A stretch of DNA of 64,000 nucleotides from CBDIHP01 sp965279195 (GCA_965279195.1 CBDIHP010000036.1:124001-188000); one strand, 5' to 3'. Counted from the stretch's first letter, positions 50,217-59,963 are shown. The notes: generated from the letters alone by a model not told the origin. Translations and numbers: made by a program.

Positions 50217-51680
50217 CTACTCACGGGACAAGCTCAGGACTTTGCGAACCGCCGCCGGATAGCTGCTCATGAGATTCGCCTCTTCGAATACGGGGAACTC
50301 GACGGCCGGTTTAATTCCGCAACCTTCGGGCACCTTGCCTTCGGGAGTGAGCCAGACCTCGTTGGACAGCGTCACATGGAACGCGTTGGGCATCCCCTTG
50401 TTCAGCAAACTGGAGAGGCAGCCTCGCGTCGTCTCGCCTACCTGTTTCACGTGAGGGAAGGCGAGCAGCATGAGTGTCAGGGTCTCGCCGGCGCTCACCG
50501 TCGCGTTGCTCGTCAGCACGTAGACCGGCTTCGTGAATTGTCGTGGCCCACCCGGCCCGATGAACAGTGCCCTCGCCGAGGAAGGGTCTTCTCCCATCGA
50601 ATAGGTGCTCAAGACATGGCGGCGACGGTCGGCGAAGCGACTGGCGATGACCGCGCCGAAGGGGTCGAACCCGCCTTGATTGAAGCCCAGGTCGATGACC
50701 AGAGCCCGGCAACCCTGCAACGCCGCGACGATTCGGTCGATCTCACCCTCCAGGATGGCCATCTGCTCCTCACGCTTCGACGCAGGGGGGCCGAAACCGC
50801 TGAGGAGATCCAGTTCCATGTAGCCGACATCGCCCTTGAGTTTCCCCCATCGGATTCTCCCGGCAGCGGCACGGTTCAAGGGGCCATCGGCCAACTCGGA
50901 CTCGACCGCGGATTTCTGTTTGGCCGCCCACGCTCCCCTGAATTGAGGGGCGTCCTTGAATACCGCCTGTTTCGCGAAGGCTGCATCGAGATACTCGCTG
51001 ACTCTCGAGGTCCCCGAGCGGAACGGCTCCTTCCTCTTGTCCCAATAAATCCGAGTATGGCTATCGCCCAGCCCCGCGAGCATCTTCGTCAAAATATTGT
51101 AGAGTTCCTCATCGGTTGTTTTCTTCGTTACCTCCGGCCGAAACCGCCGGTATCGCTCCTGCCAGTCGGAGCCCCGCCGGCCGAAGAACGCGAATTGCTC
51201 GTCGAAATGATGCCAGACGACCTCGAAGATGAACTCGGGCTCCTTGAACCTCGCATCCTCGCCGGGACGGGCGACCGCATTCGGTGGCAAGGAATTCACA
51301 CGTTTAAATTTATCGCACGCGAAGAAATCGTCGAAGCGTCCCGCCATGTCATAGCGGAAGAGGGTCAACTTCGCCCCTTCGCCTTCGAGGCGATATCGCA
51401 CATACGTCTCGGACAGGGGCTTCCCGGCTGCTGGTTCGTCCTTGTAGCAGACCAATTTGTTGAAGTGATAGAAGTCGGCGGTCTCCGCAGAGATGGCCAG
51501 GTACCTCCCTCCTTCGGTTTGCCGCCATACGCCGAGGGTCGAGGCGGGCGCTTGTTTGGTGAGCGGTCCCTGGGATGTCCCCGCCGCGGCGGTACTCGAA
51601 GCGACCGCCGCCGTGACCACCAGCATGCTGCAAATCGGAATTCGCATTCGTCCAGGGATTCGCGTCGTCATGGCTGCCAT
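50217..51680 (-). CDS. S41-family (C-terminal-processing-like) peptidase
   Basis: 487 aa with GGAG upstream of ATG 51680. Signal peptide about residues 12-33 (PICSMLVVTAAVASSTAAAG), so it is exported. About 40-130 is an N-terminal domain. Residues ~290-470 are the S41 core: GDVGYMELDLLSGFG, ALVIDLGFNQGGFDPFG, and VYVLTSNATVSAGETLTLML with the probable Ser nucleophile in the TVSAGE segment, then GETTRGCLSSLL where the usual Lys region is not obvious. No PDZ domain is clear. It resembles single-gene S41 peptidases in other planctomycetes. The substrate is unknown. TTGTCA-like promoter sequence upstream was not convincing. Confidence 0.85.
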   Translation of the reverse strand: MAAMTTRIPGRMRIPICSMLVVTAAVASSTAAAGTSQGPLTKQAPASTLGVWRQTEGGRYLAISAETADFYHFNKLVCYKDEPAAGKPLSETYVRYRLEGEGAKLTLFRYDMAGRFDDFFACDKFKRVNSLPPNAVARPGEDARFKEPEFIFEVVWHHFDEQFAFFGRRGSDWQERYRRFRPEVTKKTTDEELYNILTKMLAGLGDSHTRIYWDKRKEPFRSGTSRVSEYLDAAFAKQAVFKDAPQFRGAWAAKQKSAVESELADGPLNRAAAGRIRWGKLKGDVGYMELDLLSGFGPPASKREEQMAILEGEIDRIVAALQGCRALVIDLGFNQGGFDPFGAVIASRFADRRRHVLSTYSMGEDPSSARALFIGPGGPRQFTKPVYVLTSNATVSAGETLTLMLLAFPHVKQVGETTRGCLSSLLNKGMPNAFHVTLSNEVWLTPEGKVPEGCGIKPAVEFPVFEEANLMSSYPAAVRKVLSLSRE

Positions 51681-52343
51681 TCCGCTCCGGTAGCGTTGGA
51701 GACTGGGTCGGACCCAATGCCCTGATCAGAATCGACTCGTTGTCAAGGTTTTGCCCGGCTCTTCTCGTCGCCATTAGAAGCGAGCCACATGCCCTCGTCC
51801 AAGGAAAAACCGCCGAGATCCTGTCGCGGATGGTGGCGAAGGCGGAACCGGGGACATGGCGGAATGCCATAAAGCTGGGCCGAAACCCGTTCCTGCAGAG
51901 GCCCACCGCGTAGAACAGATCTGGTTTTATTCACGAGTTGATATAAATTCGGCTGTTGTTTCCGCACGAGGCGTAGATCGTTCGATGAGGAAGCCGGGTC
52001 CATGCGGAACGCGGTGCGGAACGCGGGGACATGCATTGCATCTGTACTTGGATGTGACGCCCCAAACTCCGTATCTTTCCCATTTGCCTGCCTGGCGACG
52101 CCTGACCCAGAGTTACGCCCCGCGTTGCCCTGCATTCGAAAGCGGCCGCCGTTCCGCCCGACCCGGCGAGTCTCGGGTCGATGTGGATGGGACGCCGCGC
52201 TCCTGTATAGCGGTGTTAACAGTTGCCGATATTCGCATGACGCGGATGCTGTCCCCGGCGTATCGTGGGCTAGGGCGAGGGACGGTCTCCTCGCGCGGCG
52301 ACGATGGGGCCGCCTATCACGGCGACGCGGGGCGAGGCCGGGC
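51681..52343. other. 663-bp divergent gap with a lone RAYT repeat unit
   Basis: Contains an AT-richer patch (51920-51960) with TATAAA at 51942-51947, and GGAACGCGGGGACATGCAT with flanks at about 52005-52041, a near match to units of the 57.5-kb array. No credible gene was seen; open frames here lack family features. Confidence 0.5.
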
Positions 52344-53990
52344 ATGGTCATTTACTACGGGACGAAACTGTTCGGGAAGGTCGACCGCGTGCCGGGGATC
52401 GGCTTCGTCGCGACCAGGTTCTTCCATGTCCAGGGGTTCCCGCTGTTCCCCCTGGGGTCGTATGCCGTCCATGACGGGAGCGACGGCACGCCCGGGGCGT
52501 TCCTGGAGATCCCCCTGGGTCTCCGGCTGAAATCGGTGCTGGCGGGCTACCTCCGGGCGTCGTTCGCGATGGCGGCCCTGTCCTTCGGGACGCTGGGCCT
52601 CCTCGAGGCGATCCGGGTGATGGCGCCGCCCCCGGCGGGATCGGCGACGCCGGCCTGGCACTTCCTGGCGGCGTTCGCGGGGGTCATCGGGGCGTTCGCG
52701 GCGTTCCTCAAGGCCCCGGCGCCGTTCTGGTGCCTGGGCTGGCTCGGCGTCCTGGCGGTCTCGGGCTATTTCGTGCGGTGCGCCGGCGGCCTCCCCCGCG
52801 ACATCCTGACCGACCCGCATCGCGACGCCTGGCTCGGCCTGATCGTGACGAACGCGGCGATCGCGCTCGACGCGATGGTCCGGCCGTTCCTGCGGGCGGG
52901 CCGGGATGCCGCCCACGAGCTCGGGGTGAGGCTCCAGGTCAGCCCGAAGCTGGTCTCGGCCGCGCTGGCCGGCGAGCGCGTCGACTGGCGCGACGAGCAC
53001 CGCGACGCCCGGCCGGCCGCGGCGCCCCCCACGCCCCGCATGGACCCGCTCGACGAGCCGACTTCGCCCCTCGGTTTCGCGGCCGGCCCCCACGGGCCCG
53101 CCCCGAAGCCGCCCGCGGCGGCGGACGACTGGCCCGAGTTCGCCCTTCAACCGGGCAAGGGGCCCAAGGGCAAGTCGAAGGCCGCGGAGCCCTCCACCGG
53201 CAGCCCCGGCGACCTCGTCCGGATCGCGATGATCGGCCTGGGACTGAGCGCAGGCGTCCTGCTCGGGGCGTTCGCCGTGTCCGCCGACCGCCAGGTCGAG
53301 GCCTGGGAGTCCAAGGTCGGCCCCGCGCCGACGCTCAAGCTCGTGCTCGACCTCCACCGGATGGGCGGGCGGGGGATGGTCTACCAGACGCTCATTAGCG
53401 CGGCGGGTTTCGGCTTCGGCATGGCGGCGATCGGGCTGTACAGCCTGGTCACGAGCGGGGCCCGGGCGCGGGCCGAGGCCGCCCGGCGGAACCCGCCGGT
53501 CGCCTGGGGCTGGTCGGACGTCGGCGACCCCGCTGGGGCCCTCGGCCCCGGGCCCTCGGCCCCGGAGGACGCGGAGCCCATCGTGGGGCCGGACGGGCCG
53601 ATCGGGGGCTGGGCGGCCCCGGGAACGGCGACGAACTGGCCGTCGCCCCACCCGCGACTCGCCCCGCCGTTCGCGGCCCCGGGTTACGGCTCCCAGACCC
53701 TCCCGGCCGGTGTGTCCCTCCCCGGGATGGCCCCGTCGCGCAAGCCGAGCGACCTCGGCCAGCGGCAGGCGCCCATCGAACTCATCGGCGGGGCGGTCGG
53801 GCTGCTCCTGCTCGGCCTCTTCACGTACTTCCAGCTCTCCTGGCTGGAGCTGGTAGGCGGCGAGACGAAGGTCTGGTGGGGGATCGCCGCGGCCTACAAG
53901 GCCTTCGGCAAGGAGGCCGCCGTCGCGGTCTGCGCCGTCCCCGGCGTCCTCCTGCTGATCCGGGCGGTCCACCGGATCGCCACCGATTGA
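52344..53990 (+). CDS. Multi-helix membrane protein of unknown function
   Basis: 548 aa from ATG 52344 (GAGG six bases upstream). The N-terminus (VIYYGTKLFGKVDRVPGIGFVATRFFHVQGFPLFPLGSYAV) is a hydrophobic/aromatic domain recalling planctomycete membrane proteins of unknown function. Hydrophobic helices lie around 70-135 and 150-170, another near 290-315, 345-365 and two near the C-terminus. Between residues 225 and 285 there is an Ala/Pro-rich soluble linker. No catalytic motif. It stands between the RAYT repeats on either side and has no close neighbours on its strand. Confidence 0.75.
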   Translation: MVIYYGTKLFGKVDRVPGIGFVATRFFHVQGFPLFPLGSYAVHDGSDGTPGAFLEIPLGLRLKSVLAGYLRASFAMAALSFGTLGLLEAIRVMAPPPAGSATPAWHFLAAFAGVIGAFAAFLKAPAPFWCLGWLGVLAVSGYFVRCAGGLPRDILTDPHRDAWLGLIVTNAAIALDAMVRPFLRAGRDAAHELGVRLQVSPKLVSAALAGERVDWRDEHRDARPAAAPPTPRMDPLDEPTSPLGFAAGPHGPAPKPPAAADDWPEFALQPGKGPKGKSKAAEPSTGSPGDLVRIAMIGLGLSAGVLLGAFAVSADRQVEAWESKVGPAPTLKLVLDLHRMGGRGMVYQTLISAAGFGFGMAAIGLYSLVTSGARARAEAARRNPPVAWGWSDVGDPAGALGPGPSAPEDAEPIVGPDGPIGGWAAPGTATNWPSPHPRLAPPFAAPGYGSQTLPAGVSLPGMAPSRKPSDLGQRQAPIELIGGAVGLLLLGLFTYFQLSWLELVGGETKVWWGIAAAYKAFGKEAAVAVCAVPGVLLLIRAVHRIATD

Positions 53991-54070
53991 CGCGCGTGCG
54001 GGCGGCCCGCGATCCATGGGCCATCGCGGGCCGCGGGCACGACGCGATGGAGTCCCCGCCTTGGCCTCTC

Positions 54071-54186
54071 GCGTGGCCGACCTGCCGGCCGTCCTCGCCG
54101 CGGATGAGGACGGCCTTGCGGACGCACCGCGAGACGCAGCGATCGACTCGCGTGAGTTCGGGATCCACCCGCTCCGAGCGCGGCAT
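54071..54186 (-). pseudogene. Truncated RAYT copy (5' end only)
   Basis: Minus-strand frame MPRSERVDPELTRVDRCVSR, then CVRKAVLIRGEDGRQVGHAR, matches the first ~40 residues of the intact RAYT (MPRSKLVDPELTRAYHCVSR) and then stops resembling it. The rest of the gene is absent. The DNA match continues upstream through the shared flank, so this is a fragment of a duplicated RAYT unit, not chance. Confidence 0.85.
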
Positions 54187-54328
54187 CGCCACCGTCGGGC
54201 CCCCTCTCCGGGAGAACCCCAGGTCAGGTCCGGCCGGGCGTCAAATCCCGACCCGGATGCGTTGCATATCCCTGCGTTGCCCCCTCCGCGTCGCCCTTCC
54301 CGCGTCGCCCCCGGATTGCACGCAGGGG
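54187..54328. repeat. Copy of the RAYT 5' flank and GCGTTGC repeats
   Basis: CTCCGGGAGAACC, GGGCGTCAAATCCCGACC and GCGTTGCATATCCCTGCGTT (54259-54278), followed by two or three GCGTCGCCC-type units. It is colinear with 49987-50080. The gap 53991-54346 holds nothing else that I can support. Confidence 0.8.
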
Positions 54329-54346
54329 CGGCGCCGGATGCCGAGG

Positions 54347-57319
54347 CTATTTCCTGGCGGGGGTGATCCTCGCGAGGAGGGCCTTGAAGTCGTCGCGGGC
54401 GTCGAGCGAGTCGAGGTCGGGTTCCGACTCCATGTAGACATAATCTTTGAATCCGCCGTCGATCGCCAGGCGGAGGGTTGCGGTGCTCTTCCTGAGGAAA
54501 GCGTCCGCCTTCTCGGCCTGTGCGGCGGGGGTGTGGCGAGCACACTGGGCGTAGGCGCGTGCGCTCTCGAGGCGCATCTCGTTGTCGGCCTTGGGGCCGG
54601 CGTTGAGGCGGTCGGCGATCGCGGAGGCGCGGTCGACCAGCCCGACGTGGGCCAGGGTCGGCATCAGTTCGATCAAACGCTTGTCGTTGGAGGGGTCATC
54701 GGCGACGAGCTTCTCCTGGATTTTTCGAGCGACTTCGAACGTCTCCTTCGCCACCTTCTCGTCCTTCTCGCGGTCGGCCAGGTTGCCGAGGCGATAGAGG
54801 ACGATCCCCAGGTCGCGATGAAGGGTCACGTCGCGTCCGTCGGCATTCCAGAGTCTTTCTCGGATGCTCCGGCATTCCTCGAGGTGTTTGTGGGCCTCGG
54901 GATGCTTTCCCATCTTGAGCTTGAACTCGCCGATCATGTAATTCACCGCGGCGAGTTCGCGAGCCACTTTCAAGTTGTTGGGTTCCCGCTTCGACATCGC
55001 CTCGCGCTGGTCGAGGGCGTCGCGATAGTGGATGTTGGCTTCCTCAGGATTTCCAAGCCGATAGGACGTCTCGGCCAGGGCTATCGACGAATAACTCAAT
55101 TCCTGCTTCATCGCATCGGGCTTGAAATCCGGGTCGTCCCGGAGTCGGGCGATTTCAAGCCTCAATTCATAGGCCTTCAGGAAATCGCGCCTTGCGCTCG
55201 TGACGTCGCCGACCCGGTATCGGCCGACGCCGACCCGGGTGTAGGCCTCGGCCAGGAAGTACTGTACGAACGGCTTCCGGATCATGTACCCGTCGTTTTT
55301 CGGGTGCTCGTAGATGTCAGTCCAGATCTCCAGGCTGGCCACGTTGAAAGCGAGCGAGGCCTTCAAGTCGCGGCGGAATTGCTCGGCGCTCGACGCGAGT
55401 TCTCGATGAATATTCGCCAGGTTCTGGCGCGAGGGGTCGCTACCATTCTTGATCTTGACCCGCTCCTTCGCGATTTCGAGGCAACGTTCCAGGGTCCTGT
55501 GAGACTTTTCCGACTGACCCAGCTCGCTGTAGATCCTGGCCAGGCCGTTCATCGCAGCCAGGACGGTCGCTTCCTTGCTCATGGATGATTTGTCGTAGAC
55601 GTTCGCGACGCCGTCGATGCGCTTGAGGACCGAATCGAGCAGGGATTTCTTGAAGTCGATGAGTCCCGGTGCGTTCAGGCCCTTCTGCATCTGCGAGAGA
55701 ATATCCTGGATGATGTTGAGGGCGAGCGAGGCCTGCGACCCGGCGACCTGAGCGTTCAGCTCGGCCTGGGTGCGTGCCGCCTGCTCGCCATCCCGAGCGG
55801 CCCTGGCCTCGCCCTCGGCCTTCCTGGCGGCGGCCGCCTCGCGGACGGCGACATCCTTGGCGGCGATCGCGGCGTTCCTCTGGAAGACGGCTTCACGCCA
55901 CTGCAAGACGATCCCGGCCGCCCCGAACACCAGCGCGGCGGCGAGCGCCACCGTGAGCCCCGCGAGCGCCGGCTTACGCTTGCACCACTTCCAGGCCATG
56001 ACCGTGGTGCTGACGGGCCTGGCTCTAATCGGCTCGCCGTTGAGCCAGCGGCGGAGGTCATCGGCGAGTTCCCGGGCCGAGCCGTAACGCCTGCCCGGAT
56101 CCTTCTCCAGGCACTTCAGGCAGATCACTTCGAGGTCGGTCGGCAACCTGGGGTTGAGATCCGAAGGTGCTTTGGGCGAGTCATGACGTACTTTCTCGAG
56201 GGTTTCAAGGACGGAGTCGCCGCGGAAAGGGGCCTGCCCAGCGAGCATGGCGTAGAGGATCGCCCCCAGGCCGTAGACGTCCGACGCGGTGGTGACCAGA
56301 GAATTCTTGCCCAGGGCCTGTTCGGGGGCCATGTACGCAGGCGTCCCCATGATTGCCCCGGAGACCGTCAGTCCGGATTCGCCCTCGATCCGCTTCGCCA
56401 GGCCGAAGTCGGTCAGATGGGGGTGCCCTCCGGCGTCGACCAGGATGTTGGCGGGCTTCAGGTCGCGGTGCAATAGCCCGCGCTGGTGGGCATGGTGGAC
56501 GGCCTCGGCGACCTCGGCGACAAGTCCGGCGGTGCCCCTGGGGTTCTCAATGTAAGCCGTGAGTCGCCGGTCGAGTCCGTCGCCGTCGATGAGCTTCATG
56601 CTGAAATAGTGCTGATCTTCGTAATTCCCGACTTCGTAAATCGGAACAATCCCGGGGTGATTCAGGAAAGCGACGGCCTCGGCCTCGTTCTGGAAGCGTC
56701 GTCGCTGGTCGTCGCTGGCGAACCCGGCGTTGCGGATCATCTTGAGGGCGACGTCGCGCTTCAGACTGATCTGCCTGGCCTTGTAGACGATCCCCATCCC
56801 ACCCTGACCGAGCACGCTGAGCAGCTCGTAGTCCCCGATGTAACGGACCCGCACTCCCGATGGGAGCGGCGTCCCTGCATTTACACCCGGTCGGGTCCCT
56901 CCCCCGGACTCATGGAGCGCCGTTTCCGCGGGGGCGACGTTCGAATCCACGTCGACGGTTTCCGAGGCACGCGTGATCGGGTCCCCGGCGCCGGGAGCCC
57001 GAGCCATCTCGGCCTTCGGTTCGACCCCCGGGAAGGCGTCGTCCAGTCCGGCGCCCGAGGCGTTCGGACCGGCGGCCAACGTACCGGCGCCCCCGATCTC
57101 GTCGCCGGGACTCGGAATCGTCCCTTGCCCTCCGACGGTCTCCGCCCCGCCGAGGATCGCCTCCAGGCGGCGGGCGAGTTCGGGGGCCAGGTCGGGATAT
57201 CTCTCGATCCACTCGCCTGGATTCACCGATCGGCCCGAGTTCAGCTCGTTTTCGACCTCCGCGAGTACCCGGTCAAGCCGAAGGCGGCGCTGCTCCGTCT
57301 CGCCTCGATCGTTCATCAT
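54347..57319 (-). CDS. Ser/Thr protein kinase with C-terminal TPR region
   Basis: 990 aa; first ATG is 57319 (a TTG at 57325 is in frame). The N-terminus has ERYPDLAPELARRLEAIL, seen in many planctomycete kinases, then a ~100-residue linker. Kinase domain about 165-435: GQGGMGIVYKARQ, VALKMI Lys, HRDLKPANILVD, DFGLAKRI, GTPAYMAPEQ. The motif EVICLKCLEKDPGRRYGSA is typical. A membrane helix lies near 455-478 (ALAGLTVALAAALVFGAAGIVLQW), followed by a coiled-coil (AVREAAAARKAEGEARAARDGEQAARTQ) and TPR-like repeats to the end. The kinase would be cytosolic and the TPR part outside or in the periplasm. It is unlinked to other kinase genes here. Confidence 0.93.
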   Translation of the reverse strand: MMNDRGETEQRRLRLDRVLAEVENELNSGRSVNPGEWIERYPDLAPELARRLEAILGGAETVGGQGTIPSPGDEIGGAGTLAAGPNASGAGLDDAFPGVEPKAEMARAPGAGDPITRASETVDVDSNVAPAETALHESGGGTRPGVNAGTPLPSGVRVRYIGDYELLSVLGQGGMGIVYKARQISLKRDVALKMIRNAGFASDDQRRRFQNEAEAVAFLNHPGIVPIYEVGNYEDQHYFSMKLIDGDGLDRRLTAYIENPRGTAGLVAEVAEAVHHAHQRGLLHRDLKPANILVDAGGHPHLTDFGLAKRIEGESGLTVSGAIMGTPAYMAPEQALGKNSLVTTASDVYGLGAILYAMLAGQAPFRGDSVLETLEKVRHDSPKAPSDLNPRLPTDLEVICLKCLEKDPGRRYGSARELADDLRRWLNGEPIRARPVSTTVMAWKWCKRKPALAGLTVALAAALVFGAAGIVLQWREAVFQRNAAIAAKDVAVREAAAARKAEGEARAARDGEQAARTQAELNAQVAGSQASLALNIIQDILSQMQKGLNAPGLIDFKKSLLDSVLKRIDGVANVYDKSSMSKEATVLAAMNGLARIYSELGQSEKSHRTLERCLEIAKERVKIKNGSDPSRQNLANIHRELASSAEQFRRDLKASLAFNVASLEIWTDIYEHPKNDGYMIRKPFVQYFLAEAYTRVGVGRYRVGDVTSARRDFLKAYELRLEIARLRDDPDFKPDAMKQELSYSSIALAETSYRLGNPEEANIHYRDALDQREAMSKREPNNLKVARELAAVNYMIGEFKLKMGKHPEAHKHLEECRSIRERLWNADGRDVTLHRDLGIVLYRLGNLADREKDEKVAKETFEVARKIQEKLVADDPSNDKRLIELMPTLAHVGLVDRASAIADRLNAGPKADNEMRLESARAYAQCARHTPAAQAEKADAFLRKSTATLRLAIDGGFKDYVYMESEPDLDSLDARDDFKALLARITPARK

Positions 57320-57532
57320 GGACAAATCTCGGCTCCGATCCGGGAACGTTGGGACGCGAGACTGATCGTTTCACCAGGCAAGGGGAAACCAGAGTCAGGG
57401 GGAAGACCGGAGATCCCGAAAACCGGCGTCGGTCTTCGTGCCGCCGTTCTGCATGCACTCAAACCCATGAAAATGGGAAGGAACTCATGATAACACAATG
57501 TCATGGGTGTTCCGCAGTTGAGATTTTCCGGT

Positions 57533-57771
57533 GCAGGGCAGGGAACGCGGGGGGAACGCGAAACACGGGGGAACGCGGGCGGGGGAACGCGGGGAACGCG
57601 GGGACATGCAACGGGGGAACGCGGGCGGGGGAACGCGGGGAACGCGCGGGAACGCGGGGACATGCAACGGGGGAACGCGGGCGGGAGAACGCGGGGAACG
57701 CAAGACATGCAACGGGGGAACGCGCGGGAACGCGGGGAACGCGGGCGGAACGCGGGGACATGCAACGCATT
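57533..57771. repeat. GGGAACGCG higher-order tandem array
   Basis: About twenty GGGAACGCG-type units, many with a GGGCGGGG linker. The marker ACATGCAACG recurs at 57604-57613, 57660-57669, 57705-57714 and 57758-57767, giving a higher-order period of 45-56 bp. On the reverse strand the final unit reads ATGCGTTGCATGTCCCCGCG, as at the RAYT array. Upstream gap 57320-57532 shows a CATGA/TCATG palindrome (57499-57518 area) and nothing else. Confidence 0.8.
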
Positions 57772-58670
57772 GAGCGCTCGTCGGAGAGTCCGACGTGGGG
57801 ATGACGGTTGGATCGAGGGCTCCACCACTGAGGGTCAGCGGAAGACACTATTCTCACATGGCACCGGATGTAAGTCTCAACCATTCAGTGGTTTGGCGAA
57901 TTTGAGTGGGTTCACCTGGTTCGCTTCCCCGCCCGATCTGACGAGGAATTTCGGAAACCGTCGTGAGTTCTTTCGGCGAGGATTTTGTCTGATTGGCTGA
58001 AATGAGGGCTTTAGGCGGGATTTCTGATCTTTGGGGCTTGGGGGTTCTGGTGTAGTTGCGTGATGTTGTAGATTCAGCTGCTTTAGAGGTGAAAGATGCG
58101 ACAGCTCGGTTCGTTTTGCCACCTGAGGGAGGCGATGTTCGGTGGGTTGGCGTCGGGTGGTGACGAATTGGGTCGGTTGTCGGTCGGCCTCGATCCGGGG
58201 GGAGGAGGGCGGCCGGAATGCTGAAGGTATAAGTTGAGGTTTGGTCGGGGTTTAGTGTGGATTGGCTTCGAATGGGTGGATTGGTTTCTGAGGGAACGTA
58301 GGGGACCCGACCGGGGCGGATGGTGGTGCGCGATGCGAACAAGACTCGACGTCATGGAGATGTTTGGTTCGTTTATGTGATGTTGATCGTTAAGTCATGG
58401 GCTCTCAATGAGATGGGGCGGATTGGGTTCGTTTCGAAGGATCCGTTGCACTTGGGCACGGGGGGAGTGAGCGCCTGGCTTGGGCGAGTAGGATTGAGAT
58501 AAAGCGTACCTGGATATGAGGTTGCGTCAAAATGGCTTTGTTCCCGTGTTTTGAACTTGGGGTCCGCCACGGGGGAGGGCCCGTGGGGCGGGGCTTGTGC
58601 CGGTGAACGGTTGCGATCATAAGGGCGAGGCGTCGAAGGGGAGTCCGGGTTCGGACAGGGGAGGTGGGGG
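57772..58670. other. AT-richer 900-bp gap with GAAACGAACCCAATC cluster 2
   Basis: Base composition is visibly less GC-rich than the genes around, with many T and G runs (57880-58600). GATTGGGTTCGTTTC at 58421-58435 is the exact reverse complement of the 15-mer at 48353. Looser relatives with GGTTCGTTT occur near 58107 and 58366. Short open frames are not credible genes. Ends at GGGGAGGTGGGGG, the ribosome site of the next gene. Confidence 0.6.
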
Positions 58671-59963
58671 ATGGATCGCAGGGGGTTCCTGGGGGCGACG
58701 GCGGGGGCGGGGCTGGCGATGGGGGTGGGGTTCGGTCAGGAAGGCGGGCAGGGAGATGGTTTGGATGCGTCGATGCGGCGGGCGAGGGAGGTGGCGCTGG
58801 GGGTTTTGAAGCCATCGAAGGGGGATCTGGAGAGGGGCCTGCGGTTGCATGCGGAATCGCTGGTGTTCGATGTCTATGGGTTCTCGCCCCGGGCGGCCCT
58901 GGATCCGGTCCGGCTTCGCGAGGCGGTCGAGGCGGGGGCGTCGGACCTGGAGCTGAACGACCTGCGCGAGGATATGGGGATGACCCGTTGCGTCGGCGAC
59001 CCTGCGCAGAGGGCGGCGTTCGAGGCGGCGTGGAAGGCGTCGGGCGTGACCTGCATCTTCCAGAACGCCGGGGAGGAGGGGCAGGACCCCTTGCGGCTGC
59101 TCAAGCGGCTGGCCAGGTTCACCTATGTGACGGACTCGATGCGTGCGTTCGTGGCGAAGGCGGCGAATCCGGAGGAGATCCTGGCGGCGAAGGCCGAGGG
59201 GCGGCATTGCCTGTACTTCACGGGCAACGGCGTGCCGCTGTCGCAGACCTGGGTGTCGGGCGAGGAGGAGTTGGGGTTCGTCCGGCTGTTCTTCCAGCTC
59301 GGGATCCGGATGATGCACGTGACGTATAATCGCCGGAACATGCTCGGCGACGGCTGCGGCGAGACCTCGAACGCGGGCCTCAGCGACCTCGGCCGGGCGG
59401 CGGTGGCGGAGATGAACCGGCAGGGGGTGATCGTGGACGTCGCCCACTCGGGCTGGAAGACCAGCCTGGAGGCCGCGAAGGCGTCGACGCTGCCGATGGT
59501 CGCCAGCCACACCGGCTGCGACGCCCTGAACCACCACATCCGCTGCAAGCCCGACGAGGTGATCAAGGCCATCGTCGAGACCGGCGGGCTGGTCGGCATC
59601 TGCGGCATCCCCAACTTCCTCGGCGGGGGGATCGCGGCGCTCCTGGACCACATCGACCACGTTGTGAAGCGGTTCGGGGTCGATCACGTGGCGATCGGGA
59701 CCGACGTGGCCTACGGCGCCCCGGCCATCCCGGGCCCGGCGGTGCCGTCGCGGGGGTCGCGGACGAGGTTCGAGGCGCTCTGGCCGAAGGGGAGCCTGTC
59801 GCCTCGGCCGGCGGACGAGCTGACGCTCGCCTGGACCAACTGGCCGCTGTTCACGGTGGGGATGGTCCAGCGTGGTTACAAGGAGGAGGACATCCGGAAG
59901 ATCCTGGGGGGGAACATGATCCGGGTGGCGAGGGACGTCCTCAAAGGCCGCACGGCCGTGTAA
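58671..59963 (+). CDS. Tat-exported M19 (membrane dipeptidase)-like protein with altered metal motifs
   Basis: 430 aa; ATG follows GGGGAGG. Tat signal: D-R-R-G-F-L-G-A-T-A. The barrel of peptidase family M19 is recognisable: FFQLGIRMMHVTYNRRNMLGDGCGE, VIVDVAHSGWKTSLEAAKAS, PMVASHTGCDALNHHIRC, and the C-terminal DHVAIGTDVAYG. The first metal motif of true dipeptidases (H-x-D) is missing: residues ESLVFDVYGFS occupy its place, and the bridging Glu in I-E-G is also not seen (FTGN instead). The later His residues are kept. So it may bind one metal or have another reaction. It sits alone between repeats and a gene for a DUF1559 protein. Confidence 0.85.
   Translation: MDRRGFLGATAGAGLAMGVGFGQEGGQGDGLDASMRRAREVALGVLKPSKGDLERGLRLHAESLVFDVYGFSPRAALDPVRLREAVEAGASDLELNDLREDMGMTRCVGDPAQRAAFEAAWKASGVTCIFQNAGEEGQDPLRLLKRLARFTYVTDSMRAFVAKAANPEEILAAKAEGRHCLYFTGNGVPLSQTWVSGEEELGFVRLFFQLGIRMMHVTYNRRNMLGDGCGETSNAGLSDLGRAAVAEMNRQGVIVDVAHSGWKTSLEAAKASTLPMVASHTGCDALNHHIRCKPDEVIKAIVETGGLVGICGIPNFLGGGIAALLDHIDHVVKRFGVDHVAIGTDVAYGAPAIPGPAVPSRGSRTRFEALWPKGSLSPRPADELTLAWTNWPLFTVGMVQRGYKEEDIRKILGGNMIRVARDVLKGRTAV

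Noticed and set aside
51741..51746. Minus-strand TTGACA upstream of the S41 gene as a -35
   Set aside because: No acceptable -10 at 16-18 nt; left out as a promoter.
57533..57771. CRISPR array
   Set aside because: Units are short and irregular, there are no unique spacers, and no cas genes are present.
57316..58570. Several Pro/Arg-rich frames of 60-170 codons
   Set aside because: They translate the GGGAACGCG array or the AT-richer gap and show no conserved features.
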